Source: CAYQMF01 sp964418595 (GTDB lineage Bacteria > Planctomycetota > UBA1135 > UBA2386). From it: a stretch of DNA of 64,000 nucleotides. Numbering within the stretch: the stretch's first letter is position 1; each line of letters starts with the position of its first letter. A program made the position numbers and the translations under genes. Positions 52,557-62,596 of the stretch are shown here, piece by piece. The notes under the pieces are model-generated. The model saw only the letters and a program-made list of their open reading frames with translations. It ran no database searches and was not told the DNA's origin. Location: assembly GCA_964418595.1 (NCBI GenBank), contig CAYQMF010000017.1, forward strand, positions 1-64,000, given 5' to 3'.

Positions 52557-53240
52557 CTACTCGCGATCTCCGCTGAAGACCCCCAGGATCGCCAACCAGT
52601 GCACGAGGTCGGCGACCGCGTACAGCGCCGCCGCGAGGTAGGTGAACCCTGCCGCGTAGAGCGTGCGGCGCACCCCGGGCATCTCGTCGCTGGCGACCAG
52701 GCCGGAGCGCTCGAGGATCGTGATCGCCCGCCGCGACGCGTCGAACTCGACGGGCAGGGTGACCAGGTGGAACAGCACCGCCGCACCCATGCCGATCACG
52801 CCGATCCAGGCGAGGCCGAGGCTGTGCGTGAGGGCACCGAAGATCAGCATCGGGATGGCGAGCGAGTTGGCGAAGCCGACGACCGGCGCCATCTGCGAGC
52901 GCAGGGCGAGCGGCGCGAACGCCTGGGCATGCTGGATCGCGTGACCGACCTCATGGGCGGCGACCGCCACCGCCGCGGCGTTGCGGCCCTCGAGCACGTC
53001 GGGCGACAGCGCGACGACCTTCTTCTGTGGGTCGTAGTGGTCGGAGAGCATGCCGGGTACGGCAGCGATCTGGACGTCGCGGATCCCGGCGGCGCGCAGG
53101 ATCGCGTGGGCGGCCTCCGCGCCGGAGACGCCGGAGCGGAGCTGAACCTGTTGGTAGCGGGCGAAGGTCGACTTGACCTTGAACGTCGCCCACAGCGAGA
53201 CGGCCGCGAACACGAGGCAGACCAGAAACGTCGTCGTCAT
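52557..53240 (-). CDS. YugP-type zinc membrane metallopeptidase
   Basis: A 227-residue protein of the Zn-peptidase-2 (YugP) family. An N-terminal helix, a soluble part with DHYDPQKKVVALSPDV, the zinc motif H96-E97-V-G-H100 (AAHEVGHAIQHAQ), then three membrane helices around GFANSLAIPMLIFGALTHSLG, LAWIGVIGMGAAVLFHLVTLPVEFDAS and YLAAALYAVADLVHWLAILG. The VEFDAS(R/N)RA string is diagnostic. Thought to act in membrane protein quality control. Confidence 0.93.
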   Translation of the reverse strand: MTTTFLVCLVFAAVSLWATFKVKSTFARYQQVQLRSGVSGAEAAHAILRAAGIRDVQIAAVPGMLSDHYDPQKKVVALSPDVLEGRNAAAVAVAAHEVGHAIQHAQAFAPLALRSQMAPVVGFANSLAIPMLIFGALTHSLGLAWIGVIGMGAAVLFHLVTLPVEFDASRRAITILERSGLVASDEMPGVRRTLYAAGFTYLAAALYAVADLVHWLAILGVFSGDRE

Positions 53241-53275
53241 GGCGGCGGCGGATTACGACGCCTGGCGCGCAGGAT

Positions 53276-54511
<1,236 letters not shown>

Positions 54512-54749
54512 GTGTAGAGAACGGTTGGGGGGGTAGGGAGCGAGGCTGGCCTCGGCAGGGATGACGCAAACCGCGGGGATCGCCGCCGGCTCGCTCGCTC
54601 CAGTTCGGGTATCGGCCGCGAAGCCTTCGCGCGTTGAGCGCGGCCGCACGCCGTGGCCCCGCACTCGGGGCCCTCAGGTTCATTCTTCAATGGCGCGCGA
54701 GTCTAGGGCATCGGCGGCCCGGCCGGAGGGACGACTTTCGCCGATTGCA

Positions 54750-55322
54750 TTACTCCGGCCCGGGATTGCGGGCGCCCGCACCGGCGGGACGGCGCAGTTC
54801 GAAGCGCAGCACGTCGTCCTGGGCGTCGTCGGAAACCTCGGTGAATCCGAGCTTCCGGAGGATCCGGATCGAGGGTGCGAGGTGCGCCAGGGTCTCGGCA
54901 ACCACCGCCTGCACCCGGGGGTCGGCGAAGGCGTGCTCGATGAGGAGCGCCGCGGCCTCCGTCGCGATCCCGCGCCCCTGCAGGTCGGCGCGCACCGCGT
55001 AGCCGATCTCCACCGTCCCCGCCGCCGTGATCGCGCCCTTGTAGCCCACGACGCCGGCGAGGCGCGGGCCCCGCCCCAGGTCGGCGATCACGTAGTAGAA
55101 GGGCCAATCCGCATCGTCCGGCCCGTCGAGCAACCCCTGCGCCTGGGCCAGCAGACCCGAGTCGAAGGCCGCCACCGCCATCCCCGGCGGCACGTCGAGC
55201 CCCATCAACTCGGCGAGCGAGCCGGCGCCGGCGAGCGCGTCCCCCACGTGGGCGTGCCCGGCCGGAACGAGGCGCAGGCGCGCCGTCGCCAGGACCGCGG
55301 AGCGTCGCTCGAACGTGGTCAC
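54750..55322 (-). CDS. GNAT-family N-acetyltransferase
   Basis: A 190-residue GNAT starting at GTG 55322, which overlaps the upstream stop. RLRLVPAGHAHV starts the fold; VVGYKGAITAAGTVEIGYAV, then DLQGRGIATEAAALLIEHAF (acetyl-CoA P-loop), AETLAHLAPSIRILRKLGF and a final beta strand follow. It resembles RimJ/RimL-type enzymes (Acetyltransf_3). It is the third gene of an overlapping set with the FAD oxidoreductase and SDR, so it may modify the same product. Confidence 0.88.
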   Translation of the reverse strand: MTTFERRSAVLATARLRLVPAGHAHVGDALAGAGSLAELMGLDVPPGMAVAAFDSGLLAQAQGLLDGPDDADWPFYYVIADLGRGPRLAGVVGYKGAITAAGTVEIGYAVRADLQGRGIATEAAALLIEHAFADPRVQAVVAETLAHLAPSIRILRKLGFTEVSDDAQDDVLRFELRRPAGAGARNPGPE

Positions 55323-56731
55323 ACCACCCCCAGGCGCCGCGCGAGGTCGGTCTGCAGCAGGTTGTCGGGATCGAGGTGGGCCTTCAGCCGCCGGAACTCG
55401 GCGACCGCCGGCGCCCCGTGGATCCGCGCGAAGGACGAGTCGAGCAGCGTCGCGTCCTTGGCGTAGTAGAAGCGCCCCCCGGCGTCGAGGACGACCTCGG
55501 CGAGGCGCTGCGTGTGCTTCCACAGGCGCTCGCGGTTGCCGGAGGTGACCCCGAAGTCCATCGCCATCGAGTAACCGTCCACGGCGTGGGTCATGAGGAA
55601 GGGGTCGGGTCGGTGGCGCTTGAGCACGCCGAGGTACGGCACGAGGCGCTCACGGTGGCACGCCTCGAACAGCGTGCGGAACACGCGCGAGGCCTGCGCC
55701 GCCGGCACGAACGGCTGGAACTGGATCAGGCCACCCGGCTTGAACGCCCAGTGCCAGCGCGGCACGTAGTCGAGCAGGAAGTGGAACGCGCCGTGCGTCT
55801 GCAGGTACGGCGCGCGCTGCGCCTCGCGCAGGCCGGCGCGGTACTTCGCGGCGTTCACGAACGGGATCCCGCCCGCCTTCACCGTGCACCACATGCCGGG
55901 CCAGATCCATCCCTTGGGAATCACGCCGAACAGGGTCGAGGGCACGTCCTGGCGCTCCGCCTGCAGCATGCGCTCGCCCACCGGGTCTTCGCCCGCAGCC
56001 AACTGGTCGGCGCGGTGCACGAGCCCGCGCCCGAGCCCGCGGCCACGGCCGTGCACGTCGATCCAGCCCACGAGGTAGTCCGCGAACGTGCGGTGCGCCT
56101 CGAGGATCTCGAGGTTGGCGTCGAGGTCGCGCCCGGCGATGGCGGTCACGCGCAGGCGCCCCGACGCGATCTTCTTGAGGTGCACGGTCAGCTCGAGGAA
56201 GCAGCCGAGCATCCCGAACCCGCCGATGGCGGCGCGGAAGACGTCGGCGTTCTCCGTGGGCGAGCACCGCAGCATCTCGCCGCGCGGCGTCAACAGGGTG
56301 AAGGCGAGGATGTGTTCGCCGAAGCTGCCGACGGCGAAATTGTTCTTGCCGTGGATGTTCATGGCGGCGGCGCCGCCCATCGACACCTGCATCGTGCCGG
56401 GTACCACCGCGGGCCACCAACCCTCGCCGACGCTGCGCCGCCACAGGTCGCGGATCGTCACCCCCGGCTGCACGCGGGCGATGCCGCGCACCGCGTCGAA
56501 CTCGAGGATGGCGTCGAGGCGCGACGTGTCGAGCACCACTCCGCCGGTGTTGAGCGACGCATCGCCGTAGCTGCACCCCGAGCCGCGCAGGCCGACGCTC
56601 ACGCCGCGCGTCCGCGCGTCGGCCAGGCACTCGGCGAGTTCCTCCGCGCGCTGCGGCCGGACCACGTCGGCTTCGCCGCCGACCGCCATGCCCCAGCCAC
56701 TCACGCGTTCGTGTGCTCGCGAGGCGACCAT
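55319..56731 (-). CDS. FAD-linked oxidoreductase, DprE1-like
   Basis: A 470-residue FAD-binding-4 protein starting at ATG 56731. FAD strings: VSVGLRGSGCSYGDASLNTGG, ARVQPGVTIRDLWR, VVPGTMQVSMGGAAAMNIHGKNN; C-terminal substrate domain with HFLLDYVPRWHWAF, FKPGGLIQFQPF and YYAKDATLL. It resembles DprE1 (decaprenylphosphoryl-ribose oxidase). The SDR gene upstream overlaps it by ATGA, exactly the partner DprE1 requires (DprE2). Acts on polyprenyl-phosphate or other sugar by 2'-oxidation; true substrate unknown. Confidence 0.82.
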   Translation of the reverse strand: MVASRAHERVSGWGMAVGGEADVVRPQRAEELAECLADARTRGVSVGLRGSGCSYGDASLNTGGVVLDTSRLDAILEFDAVRGIARVQPGVTIRDLWRRSVGEGWWPAVVPGTMQVSMGGAAAMNIHGKNNFAVGSFGEHILAFTLLTPRGEMLRCSPTENADVFRAAIGGFGMLGCFLELTVHLKKIASGRLRVTAIAGRDLDANLEILEAHRTFADYLVGWIDVHGRGRGLGRGLVHRADQLAAGEDPVGERMLQAERQDVPSTLFGVIPKGWIWPGMWCTVKAGGIPFVNAAKYRAGLREAQRAPYLQTHGAFHFLLDYVPRWHWAFKPGGLIQFQPFVPAAQASRVFRTLFEACHRERLVPYLGVLKRHRPDPFLMTHAVDGYSMAMDFGVTSGNRERLWKHTQRLAEVVLDAGGRFYYAKDATLLDSSFARIHGAPAVAEFRRLKAHLDPDNLLQTDLARRLGVV

Positions 56732-57486
56732 CACTGCAGGAAGGCCATCCGCCGGAACAGGAACGACGGCATGAACCGGATCACCGCCATGATGATGCGC
56801 CACTTGAACGGCACGTACACGATGCCCTTGCCCTTGCGCGCCGCGCGCACGATCGCCGCGGCGGCGGCGTCGGCGGAGATCGCGCCCTTCAGGCCGAGGC
56901 CCGCCGTCATCTCCGTGTCGACGAAGCCGGGACGGATGGTCGTGACGCTCACGCCGTGCGCCCACAGGCGGTTGCGCAGAGCTTCGAGGTGCGTGTCCTG
57001 TCCCGCCTTCGACGCACAGTAGCCCGGCCGTTTGGCGCGACCGCGGTCGCCGGCAACGCTGCCGATGCCGACGATGAAACCGCGCCGTCGCCTCGCGAAC
57101 CGCCGCGCGGCGGCGTTGCACCAGGCGATGCAGCCGAGCGTGTTCACGCGGAACTGCTGCACGTCCTTGCCGGTGTCGTACTCGTCGAGCGCCACTGCGG
57201 GCATCACGCCTGCGACGTAGTAGAGAGCGGCGACGTCGCCGAGCTCGCTCTCGATCGCCGCAAACGTCGCCTCCGCCGCGTCGGTGTCGGCGACGTCGTG
57301 CACGCGCGCGTGCGCCAGCGACCGACCGGCCTGCGCGTCGATCCCGGCGGCGAGCTTCTCGATCCGATCGGCGCGTCGGGCCAGGAGCACGACGCGACAG
57401 CCGTCGGCGGCCAGGCGGCGGGCGAGGGCGGCGCCGATGCCACTGGAGGCGCCGACGACGATGCAGGTCTCACCGGGATGCGTCAT
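56731..57486 (-). CDS. Short-chain dehydrogenase, DprE2-like
   Basis: A 251-residue SDR. NAD(P) motif GASSGIG at 12-18; catalytic S143, Y156 and K160 (GIGSVAGDRGRAKRPGYCASKAG). The C-terminal part VYVPFKWRIIMAVIRFMPSFLFRRM is amphipathic and hydrophobic, as in DprE2-type SDRs that meet lipid-linked sugars at the membrane. With the FAD oxidoreductase it would form an oxidation-reduction epimerase pair. Confidence 0.87.
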   Translation of the reverse strand: MTHPGETCIVVGASSGIGAALARRLAADGCRVVLLARRADRIEKLAAGIDAQAGRSLAHARVHDVADTDAAEATFAAIESELGDVAALYYVAGVMPAVALDEYDTGKDVQQFRVNTLGCIAWCNAAARRFARRRRGFIVGIGSVAGDRGRAKRPGYCASKAGQDTHLEALRNRLWAHGVSVTTIRPGFVDTEMTAGLGLKGAISADAAAAAIVRAARKGKGIVYVPFKWRIIMAVIRFMPSFLFRRMAFLQ

Positions 57487-57596
57487 GCGAGGAGCGGAGC
57501 AGGCGAGCGGGCCGAGTCAAGCTTCCGGATGTTCCCTTATCGGCTCGCGAGCGGGAGGGCTGCACTACGTTGTCCCACGCCGGGAGCGAAGCGACC

Positions 57597-58877
57597 CTAC
57601 AGGTTCTGCAGCCGGATCGCGCGCGTCGGACAGTTCCGCTCGCAGGCCGCATCCCGCGTGCACTCGTAGTTGTGCAGCTTGCGCACCACGTTGCCGATCG
57701 AGACGTCCGCGTAGCCCTGCGTCGCGCAGGTGATCGCGCACACGCCGCAGTGGATGCACGCGTTCATGTCCACCTGCAGCTCGACGAAGTCGCGCGGGAC
57801 GCGGATGGTGCGCTCCACCTGCAGCACGACCGCCGGGTCGCACAGATGCCGCGTGTTGGCGTGCGTCGTCAGCACATCGAGCGCCTCGCGCTCACCGAGA
57901 CGGACGACCTCGGTGAGGTCGGGCTCGTCGAGCAGACCGAATGCCTGCATCTTGGGCTTGAGCACCACGACCTCCTGCGTGACGTGGCGGTGCAGGTTGT
58001 GCTCGTTGAGCACGCTGCCCATGATCTCGTACGTCTGGAACAGGATGTGGGGCAGCGTCGCGCGGTACGGCGTCGACTTGTGGTTGTCGCGGAACGACAG
58101 GTCGACCGCGATCACGAGGTCGGGCTTGTGGACCTTGGCGACCTTCAGCGACAGGGTCTCGGCCATGCCGCCGTCGATGTAGTGATCGCCGTCCAGCTCG
58201 ATGGGCTCGAACACGCCCGGCAGGCAACTGCTCGCGTAGATCGCGTCGGCGACCGGCACGTCGGGGGTACCCGGCAGGCCGAAGTAGCGGAGCGCGCCGG
58301 TGGTCAGCGAAAGTGCGTTGCACACGAAGGGCCGCGGCAGCTCCGCAAAGGTCCGCGCCGGGATCGTGTCGCGGAGCATGTCGTGGAACGCGCGTCCCTT
58401 GTAGAGCGACGCGTGCCGGTAGCCCTTGACCAGGAACTTCAGCAGGTTGAGACGGAAGAAGCGGCGCAGGTCGAGCTTGGCCAGCGTCGCCTCGATCTGA
58501 TGGCTGTCGAGCCCGCTGGCATAGAGCCCGCCGATCACCGAGCCCATGCTGGTGCCGATGATCTGCGTGGGGACGATGCCGAGGCGTTCGAGCGCCCGGA
58601 TGACGCCGACGTGCGCGAAGCCACGCATCCCGCCGCCGCCGAGCACGAGGCTGCAGCGTGTGGTCCGACCCGGTGTACCGACCCGCACCGGCGCGAGCCC
58701 GGTGGCCGGCGCGCCGGTCGCCCCCTGCGGTCCGTTGCTGCCGTTGCCGTCTCTCGGATCGAGCCCTGTGCGCACGTTCGTTTCGTCGGCGCCGGTCGGG
58801 CCCGGCGTCCCAAGTCTCAGGTTCTGAACTGTCGATAGATCGGACCGATGGCGAAGTTGCCTGAATCGGACGCGCAC
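57597..58877 (-). CDS. Patatin-like phospholipase fused to a ferredoxin domain
   Basis: A 426-residue protein (GTG 58877; GTG 58775 is an alternative since the first ~70 residues are low-complexity). The patatin core has GGGGMRG (80-86), nucleophile S110 in GTSMG and D235 in DGG. Residues about 368-426 are a two-motif ferredoxin: C374-x2-C377-x2-C380-x3-C384 and C406-x2-D409-x2-C412-x3-C416-P. Asp409 replaces one cysteine, a CxxDxxC pattern known from archaeal ferredoxins with a labile 4Fe site. The fusion suggests redox-gated lipase activity. Confidence 0.88.
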   Translation of the reverse strand: MRVRFRQLRHRSDLSTVQNLRLGTPGPTGADETNVRTGLDPRDGNGSNGPQGATGAPATGLAPVRVGTPGRTTRCSLVLGGGGMRGFAHVGVIRALERLGIVPTQIIGTSMGSVIGGLYASGLDSHQIEATLAKLDLRRFFRLNLLKFLVKGYRHASLYKGRAFHDMLRDTIPARTFAELPRPFVCNALSLTTGALRYFGLPGTPDVPVADAIYASSCLPGVFEPIELDGDHYIDGGMAETLSLKVAKVHKPDLVIAVDLSFRDNHKSTPYRATLPHILFQTYEIMGSVLNEHNLHRHVTQEVVVLKPKMQAFGLLDEPDLTEVVRLGEREALDVLTTHANTRHLCDPAVVLQVERTIRVPRDFVELQVDMNACIHCGVCAITCATQGYADVSIGNVVRKLHNYECTRDAACERNCPTRAIRLQNL

Positions 58878-58945
58878 GGGTCGACGCGACCGCCGGTTGG
58901 CATGTCTCGCCTCGCACCACAGCCGTGAGAAAGACCTCCGATGCC

Positions 58946-60226
58946 ATGGACCTCGCGCTCGTCGCGGGGGTGCGTTCCCCCTTCTGTCGCGCCGGCAGCG
59001 ATCTGCGCGGCGCCCACGCTGCCGATCTCGCCACGCACGTGTTCCGCGAGATCCTCGACCGCACGGGCATCGACCCTGCCGGCATCGACGAGGTGATCCT
59101 CGGCTGCGGCGGGCCCGACGCGCGCGAGGCGAACGTCGCGCGCGTGGCAGCGCTGCGAGCCGGCGTCCCGCAGGGAGTCCCCGCGCTCACCGTGCAACGC
59201 AACTGCGCATCGGGGATGGAAGCGATCGACCAGGCGTGGCTCCGCCTGAGGGCGGGGCGCGGCGAGCTGTTCCTCGTCGGCGGCAGCGAGTCGATGTCGA
59301 ACTACCCGCTGATCATGGGCGAGGGCCTCACCCGCATGTTCGAGCGGATGGGCCGGGCGAAGAACGTCTGGCAGCGGGCGCGCGCGGCGTTGGCCTTCCG
59401 CCCGAGGCACCTCGCGCCCCGGGTCGCGCTGCGCGAAGGCCTCACCGATCCGGTCAGCGGCCTGATCATGGGCGCCACGGCCGAGCGCGTCGCCCGCCGG
59501 TTCGGCATCGACCGGCGCGCGCAGGACGAGTTCGCGCTGCAGAGCCACCAGCGCGCGGCGGCAGCGCACGCGCGCGGTCGGTTCGCCGAGGAGATCGCCC
59601 CGCTCTCCGCGCCGCCACGGCACGACGCGTTCCTCGCCGCCGACAACGGCATCCGCACGGAGCAGACCCTCGCCGCGCTGGCGAAGCTCCGCCCGGTCTT
59701 CGACCGCCACGAAGGCGACGTGACCGTGGGCAACGCCTGCCAGGTCAGCGACGGCGCCGTCGCGCTCCTGCTGGCCTCGCGGCGCCGCGCGCAGGAGCTC
59801 GGCCTCACGCCCATCGCCTTCCTGCGCGGGAGCGCAGCCGCAGGCCTCGATCCCGCCGAGATGGGGCTCGGCCCGGTGCACGCCGCGCCGCCGGCGCTGC
59901 GCGCCGCCGGCATCGGCTTTCCCGCCATCGACCTCTTCGAGATCAACGAAGCGTTCGCCGGGCAGGTGCTCGCCTGCACGCGGGCGTTCGCCGACGACGA
60001 CTATTGCCGCGGGCTCGGCCTCGCCGCGGCCCTGGGCACCGTCGACCAGGACCGGCTCAACGTCAACGGCGGCGCCATCGCGCTCGGCCACCCGATCGCC
60101 GCCTCGGGCGCCCGCATCGTGCTCACCCTGGCGCACGAGCTGCGCGCCCGCAACGCGCGCTACGGCCTTGCCGCTCTGTGCATCGGTGGCGGGCAAGGGC
60201 AGGCCATCGTCCTGGAGGCAGCATGA
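58946..60226 (+). CDS. Thiolase (acetyl-CoA acyltransferase)
   Basis: A 426-residue thiolase from ATG 58946 (GTG 58925 is possible). Nucleophile C87 in VQRNCASGMEA; NEAFAGQVL; HPIAASGARI with the catalytic His and ALCIGGGQGQA with the second Cys. LTDPVSGLIMGATAERVA and QVSDGAVALLLAS are typical of FadA/FadI-type enzymes. Catalyses the thiolytic last step of fatty-acid beta-oxidation. Its stop overlaps the FadJ-like start. Confidence 0.93.
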   Translation: MDLALVAGVRSPFCRAGSDLRGAHAADLATHVFREILDRTGIDPAGIDEVILGCGGPDAREANVARVAALRAGVPQGVPALTVQRNCASGMEAIDQAWLRLRAGRGELFLVGGSESMSNYPLIMGEGLTRMFERMGRAKNVWQRARAALAFRPRHLAPRVALREGLTDPVSGLIMGATAERVARRFGIDRRAQDEFALQSHQRAAAAHARGRFAEEIAPLSAPPRHDAFLAADNGIRTEQTLAALAKLRPVFDRHEGDVTVGNACQVSDGAVALLLASRRRAQELGLTPIAFLRGSAAAGLDPAEMGLGPVHAAPPALRAAGIGFPAIDLFEINEAFAGQVLACTRAFADDDYCRGLGLAAALGTVDQDRLNVNGGAIALGHPIAASGARIVLTLAHELRARNARYGLAALCIGGGQGQAIVLEAA

Positions 60227-62373
60227 ACGACGTCCTCGCCGCCGTCGCGACCGCGCCCTCGGCGCCGCCGCAGACCGGAACCGTCTGGCTCGAACACACC
60301 GACGACGGCATCGCCATCCTGCGCCTGGGTGCGCGCGACGAGCACCTCGTCACGCTCACGGAGTTGCGCATCGCATCCCTGGAGAGCGCGCTCGACGAGC
60401 TGCTGCAGGCGCGCGCCGTGCGCGCGGTGATCGTGACCGGGCCCGGCCCGGACATGTTCGCCGCCGGTGCCGACATCGGCGCGATCCGCGCCATCCCGGA
60501 TGCCGCGGGCGGGCAGGCGGCAGCCGAGCGCGGCCAGCGCGCCTTCGAGCGCCTCGCCGCGTTGCCCGTGCCAGTGGTCGCCGCGATCGAAGGGCCCTGC
60601 CTCGGCGGCGGCTTCGAGCTGGCGCTCGCCTGCGACCTGCGCATCGGCAGCGACGCCACCAGCACGCGGCTCGGCCTCCCGGAGGTCCGCCTCGGCATCG
60701 TCCCCGGATTCGGGGGCACGCAGCGCCTGCCGCGTCTGATCGGCCTGCCGGGAGCGCTCGATCTCATCCTCACCGGACGCATGCTCACGCCGAAGGCGGC
60801 GCTGCGCGCGGGCTTGCTCGATGCGATCGCGCCCGCCGCACGCCTCCTCGACGTCGCCCGTCGCGAGGCGTTGCGTCTCGTGGCCACGGGAGAACCGGTC
60901 CGTCGCCGGCGCTGGTCGTGGATGACGTATCTGCTGTCGCAGACCTCGATCGGCCGCGCGCTGGTGCGCCGGCGCACCGAGCGCACCCTCGACGACGGTG
61001 CCAACCGCTTCTACCCGGCGCAGCGACGCGCGCTGGGACTGTGCATCGGTGCGCTCACGTTGCCTGCCGAACAGGGCCACGCGCGCGAGGCCAGAGCGCT
61101 CGGCGAGCTGCTCGCCACGCCGGAGTCGCGGGCGCTGGTGCGCATGTTCTTCCTCAGCGAGGCGCAGAAGCGGCTCGGCAAGGCTCGCGACGCTGCCACC
61201 GTGCATTCGGCGATGGTGCTCGGCGCGGGTGCGATGGGCGCGGGGATCGCCGCGACGTTCGCCAAGGCCGGCATCCGCGTCCGCCTGGAAGACCTCAGCG
61301 GCACCGCGCTCGCCGCGGCGCGCGCGCGCGTGCAGCGCGAGCTCGACCGCCGCACGCGGCGCCGCCGCATCGAGAGCCACGAGGCACAGGCGGTCATGGA
61401 CCGGCTCGCCGTCGGCCTCGCCGGCCAGGGCCGGCTCGCGCGCTGCGAGCTGTTCCTGGAAGCCGTCGCCGAGGACCTCGCCGTCAAGCGCAAGGTCTTC
61501 GCCGACGCCATCGCGCGTGGCCTGCCCGACCACGCCATCCTCGCCACCAACACTTCGTCGCTGCCGGTGGATGCGATGGCGGACGGACTCGCCGACCCGT
61601 CGCGCGTGGTCGGCGTGCACTTCTTCAACCCGCCGGAACAGATGCCCCTGGTGGAGGTCGTGCGCGGCGCGCGGACTTCGGCAGCCGCCGTCGCTACGGC
61701 GTGCGCGCTCGTGACGCGGCTCGGCAAGTTTCCGCTCGTCGTGCAGGATCGGCCCGGCTTCCTGGTCAACCGCTGCCTCGCCCCCTACCTCAACCAGGCC
61801 GCCGCCCTCCTCGTCGAGGGCTGCGCGCCGGAGGCGATCGACCGGGCCGCGCTCGACTTCGGCCTCCCCATGGGCCCGTGTCGCCTGCTCGACGAGATCG
61901 GCTTCGACATCGCACTGAAGGTGAGCACGACGCTCGAGCGCGCGTTCCCGGAGCGCCTGCGCGCCAACCCGCTCTTCGAAGCCATGGTCACCGCGGGCGC
62001 GCTGGGACAGAAGAGCGGGGGCGGGATCTACGGCGCCGATGGCCGCGGCCCCGGCCCGGGCCGCGAGGTGATCGCCGGCCTGCGGGCGCGCCGCGCTCCC
62101 ACCGATCAGGACGGCGTGCGGGCCCGCCTGCTGTATCCGATGATCGACGAAGCGTTCCGCTGCCTCGCGGAGGGGGTCGTTTGCAGCGAGGACGAACTCG
62201 ACTTCGGCCTCGTGTTCGGCATCGGCTTCCCGCCGTTCCGCGGCGGCCTCACCGGGTTCGCGACGAGCGTCGGCATCAAGCACGTCGTCGACACGCTCGA
62301 CGCGTACGCGCGCACGCTCGATTCGCGGCTCGCACCGAGCGACACCCTCCGCCAGCGGGCACTCGGCACCTGA
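60223..62373 (+). CDS. FadJ/FadB-type enoyl-CoA hydratase/3-hydroxyacyl-CoA dehydrogenase
   Basis: A 716-residue fusion. The N-terminal crotonase domain has GADIGAIRAIPDA, catalytic Glu pair E132 (GGGFELALACD) and E154 (LPEVRLGIVPGFGGTQRL). From about residue 326 the dehydrogenase Rossmann fold MVLGAGAMGAGIAATFAKAG, then HFFNPPEQMPLVEVVRG, VVQDRPGFLVNRCLAPYLN and the C-terminal helical domains (GQKSGGGIYG). With the thiolase it forms the alpha/beta pair of a trifunctional beta-oxidation complex. Confidence 0.94.
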   Translation: MNDVLAAVATAPSAPPQTGTVWLEHTDDGIAILRLGARDEHLVTLTELRIASLESALDELLQARAVRAVIVTGPGPDMFAAGADIGAIRAIPDAAGGQAAAERGQRAFERLAALPVPVVAAIEGPCLGGGFELALACDLRIGSDATSTRLGLPEVRLGIVPGFGGTQRLPRLIGLPGALDLILTGRMLTPKAALRAGLLDAIAPAARLLDVARREALRLVATGEPVRRRRWSWMTYLLSQTSIGRALVRRRTERTLDDGANRFYPAQRRALGLCIGALTLPAEQGHAREARALGELLATPESRALVRMFFLSEAQKRLGKARDAATVHSAMVLGAGAMGAGIAATFAKAGIRVRLEDLSGTALAAARARVQRELDRRTRRRRIESHEAQAVMDRLAVGLAGQGRLARCELFLEAVAEDLAVKRKVFADAIARGLPDHAILATNTSSLPVDAMADGLADPSRVVGVHFFNPPEQMPLVEVVRGARTSAAAVATACALVTRLGKFPLVVQDRPGFLVNRCLAPYLNQAAALLVEGCAPEAIDRAALDFGLPMGPCRLLDEIGFDIALKVSTTLERAFPERLRANPLFEAMVTAGALGQKSGGGIYGADGRGPGPGREVIAGLRARRAPTDQDGVRARLLYPMIDEAFRCLAEGVVCSEDELDFGLVFGIGFPPFRGGLTGFATSVGIKHVVDTLDAYARTLDSRLAPSDTLRQRALGT

Positions 62374-62472
62374 ACGGCGGAACGACTCGCGTGAGCCTCG
62401 CTACGCGCGATGCCAGCGCACCGTTGCACAACCGCGCGCCGCGTCCTGCAACCTCGCGCGCATGGAGTACTA

Positions 62473-62486
62473 TTGACCATCGTCAA
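62473..62486. promoter_or_regulatory. TetR-type dyad TTGAC-CATC-GTCAA
   Basis: A perfect inverted repeat of 5-bp arms with a four-base spacer, in the 223-base gap between the FadJ-like gene and the lipoprotein gene at 62597. Arms TTGAC/GTCAA with a short spacer are typical of TetR-family operators. It lies 111-124 bases upstream of the lipoprotein start, next to a TACTAT string (62468-62473) that could be a -10 element. Confidence 0.45.
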
Positions 62487-62596
62487 ATGATCTCGCGCTC
62501 GGCGCGAAAGAGCCTTCAACCACCACCGCCGCGGGGTCGATGACGTGGTCACCGGCCGGTCCTTCGAGGGCCGGCTGCTCTTTCCAACCGCCGGTC

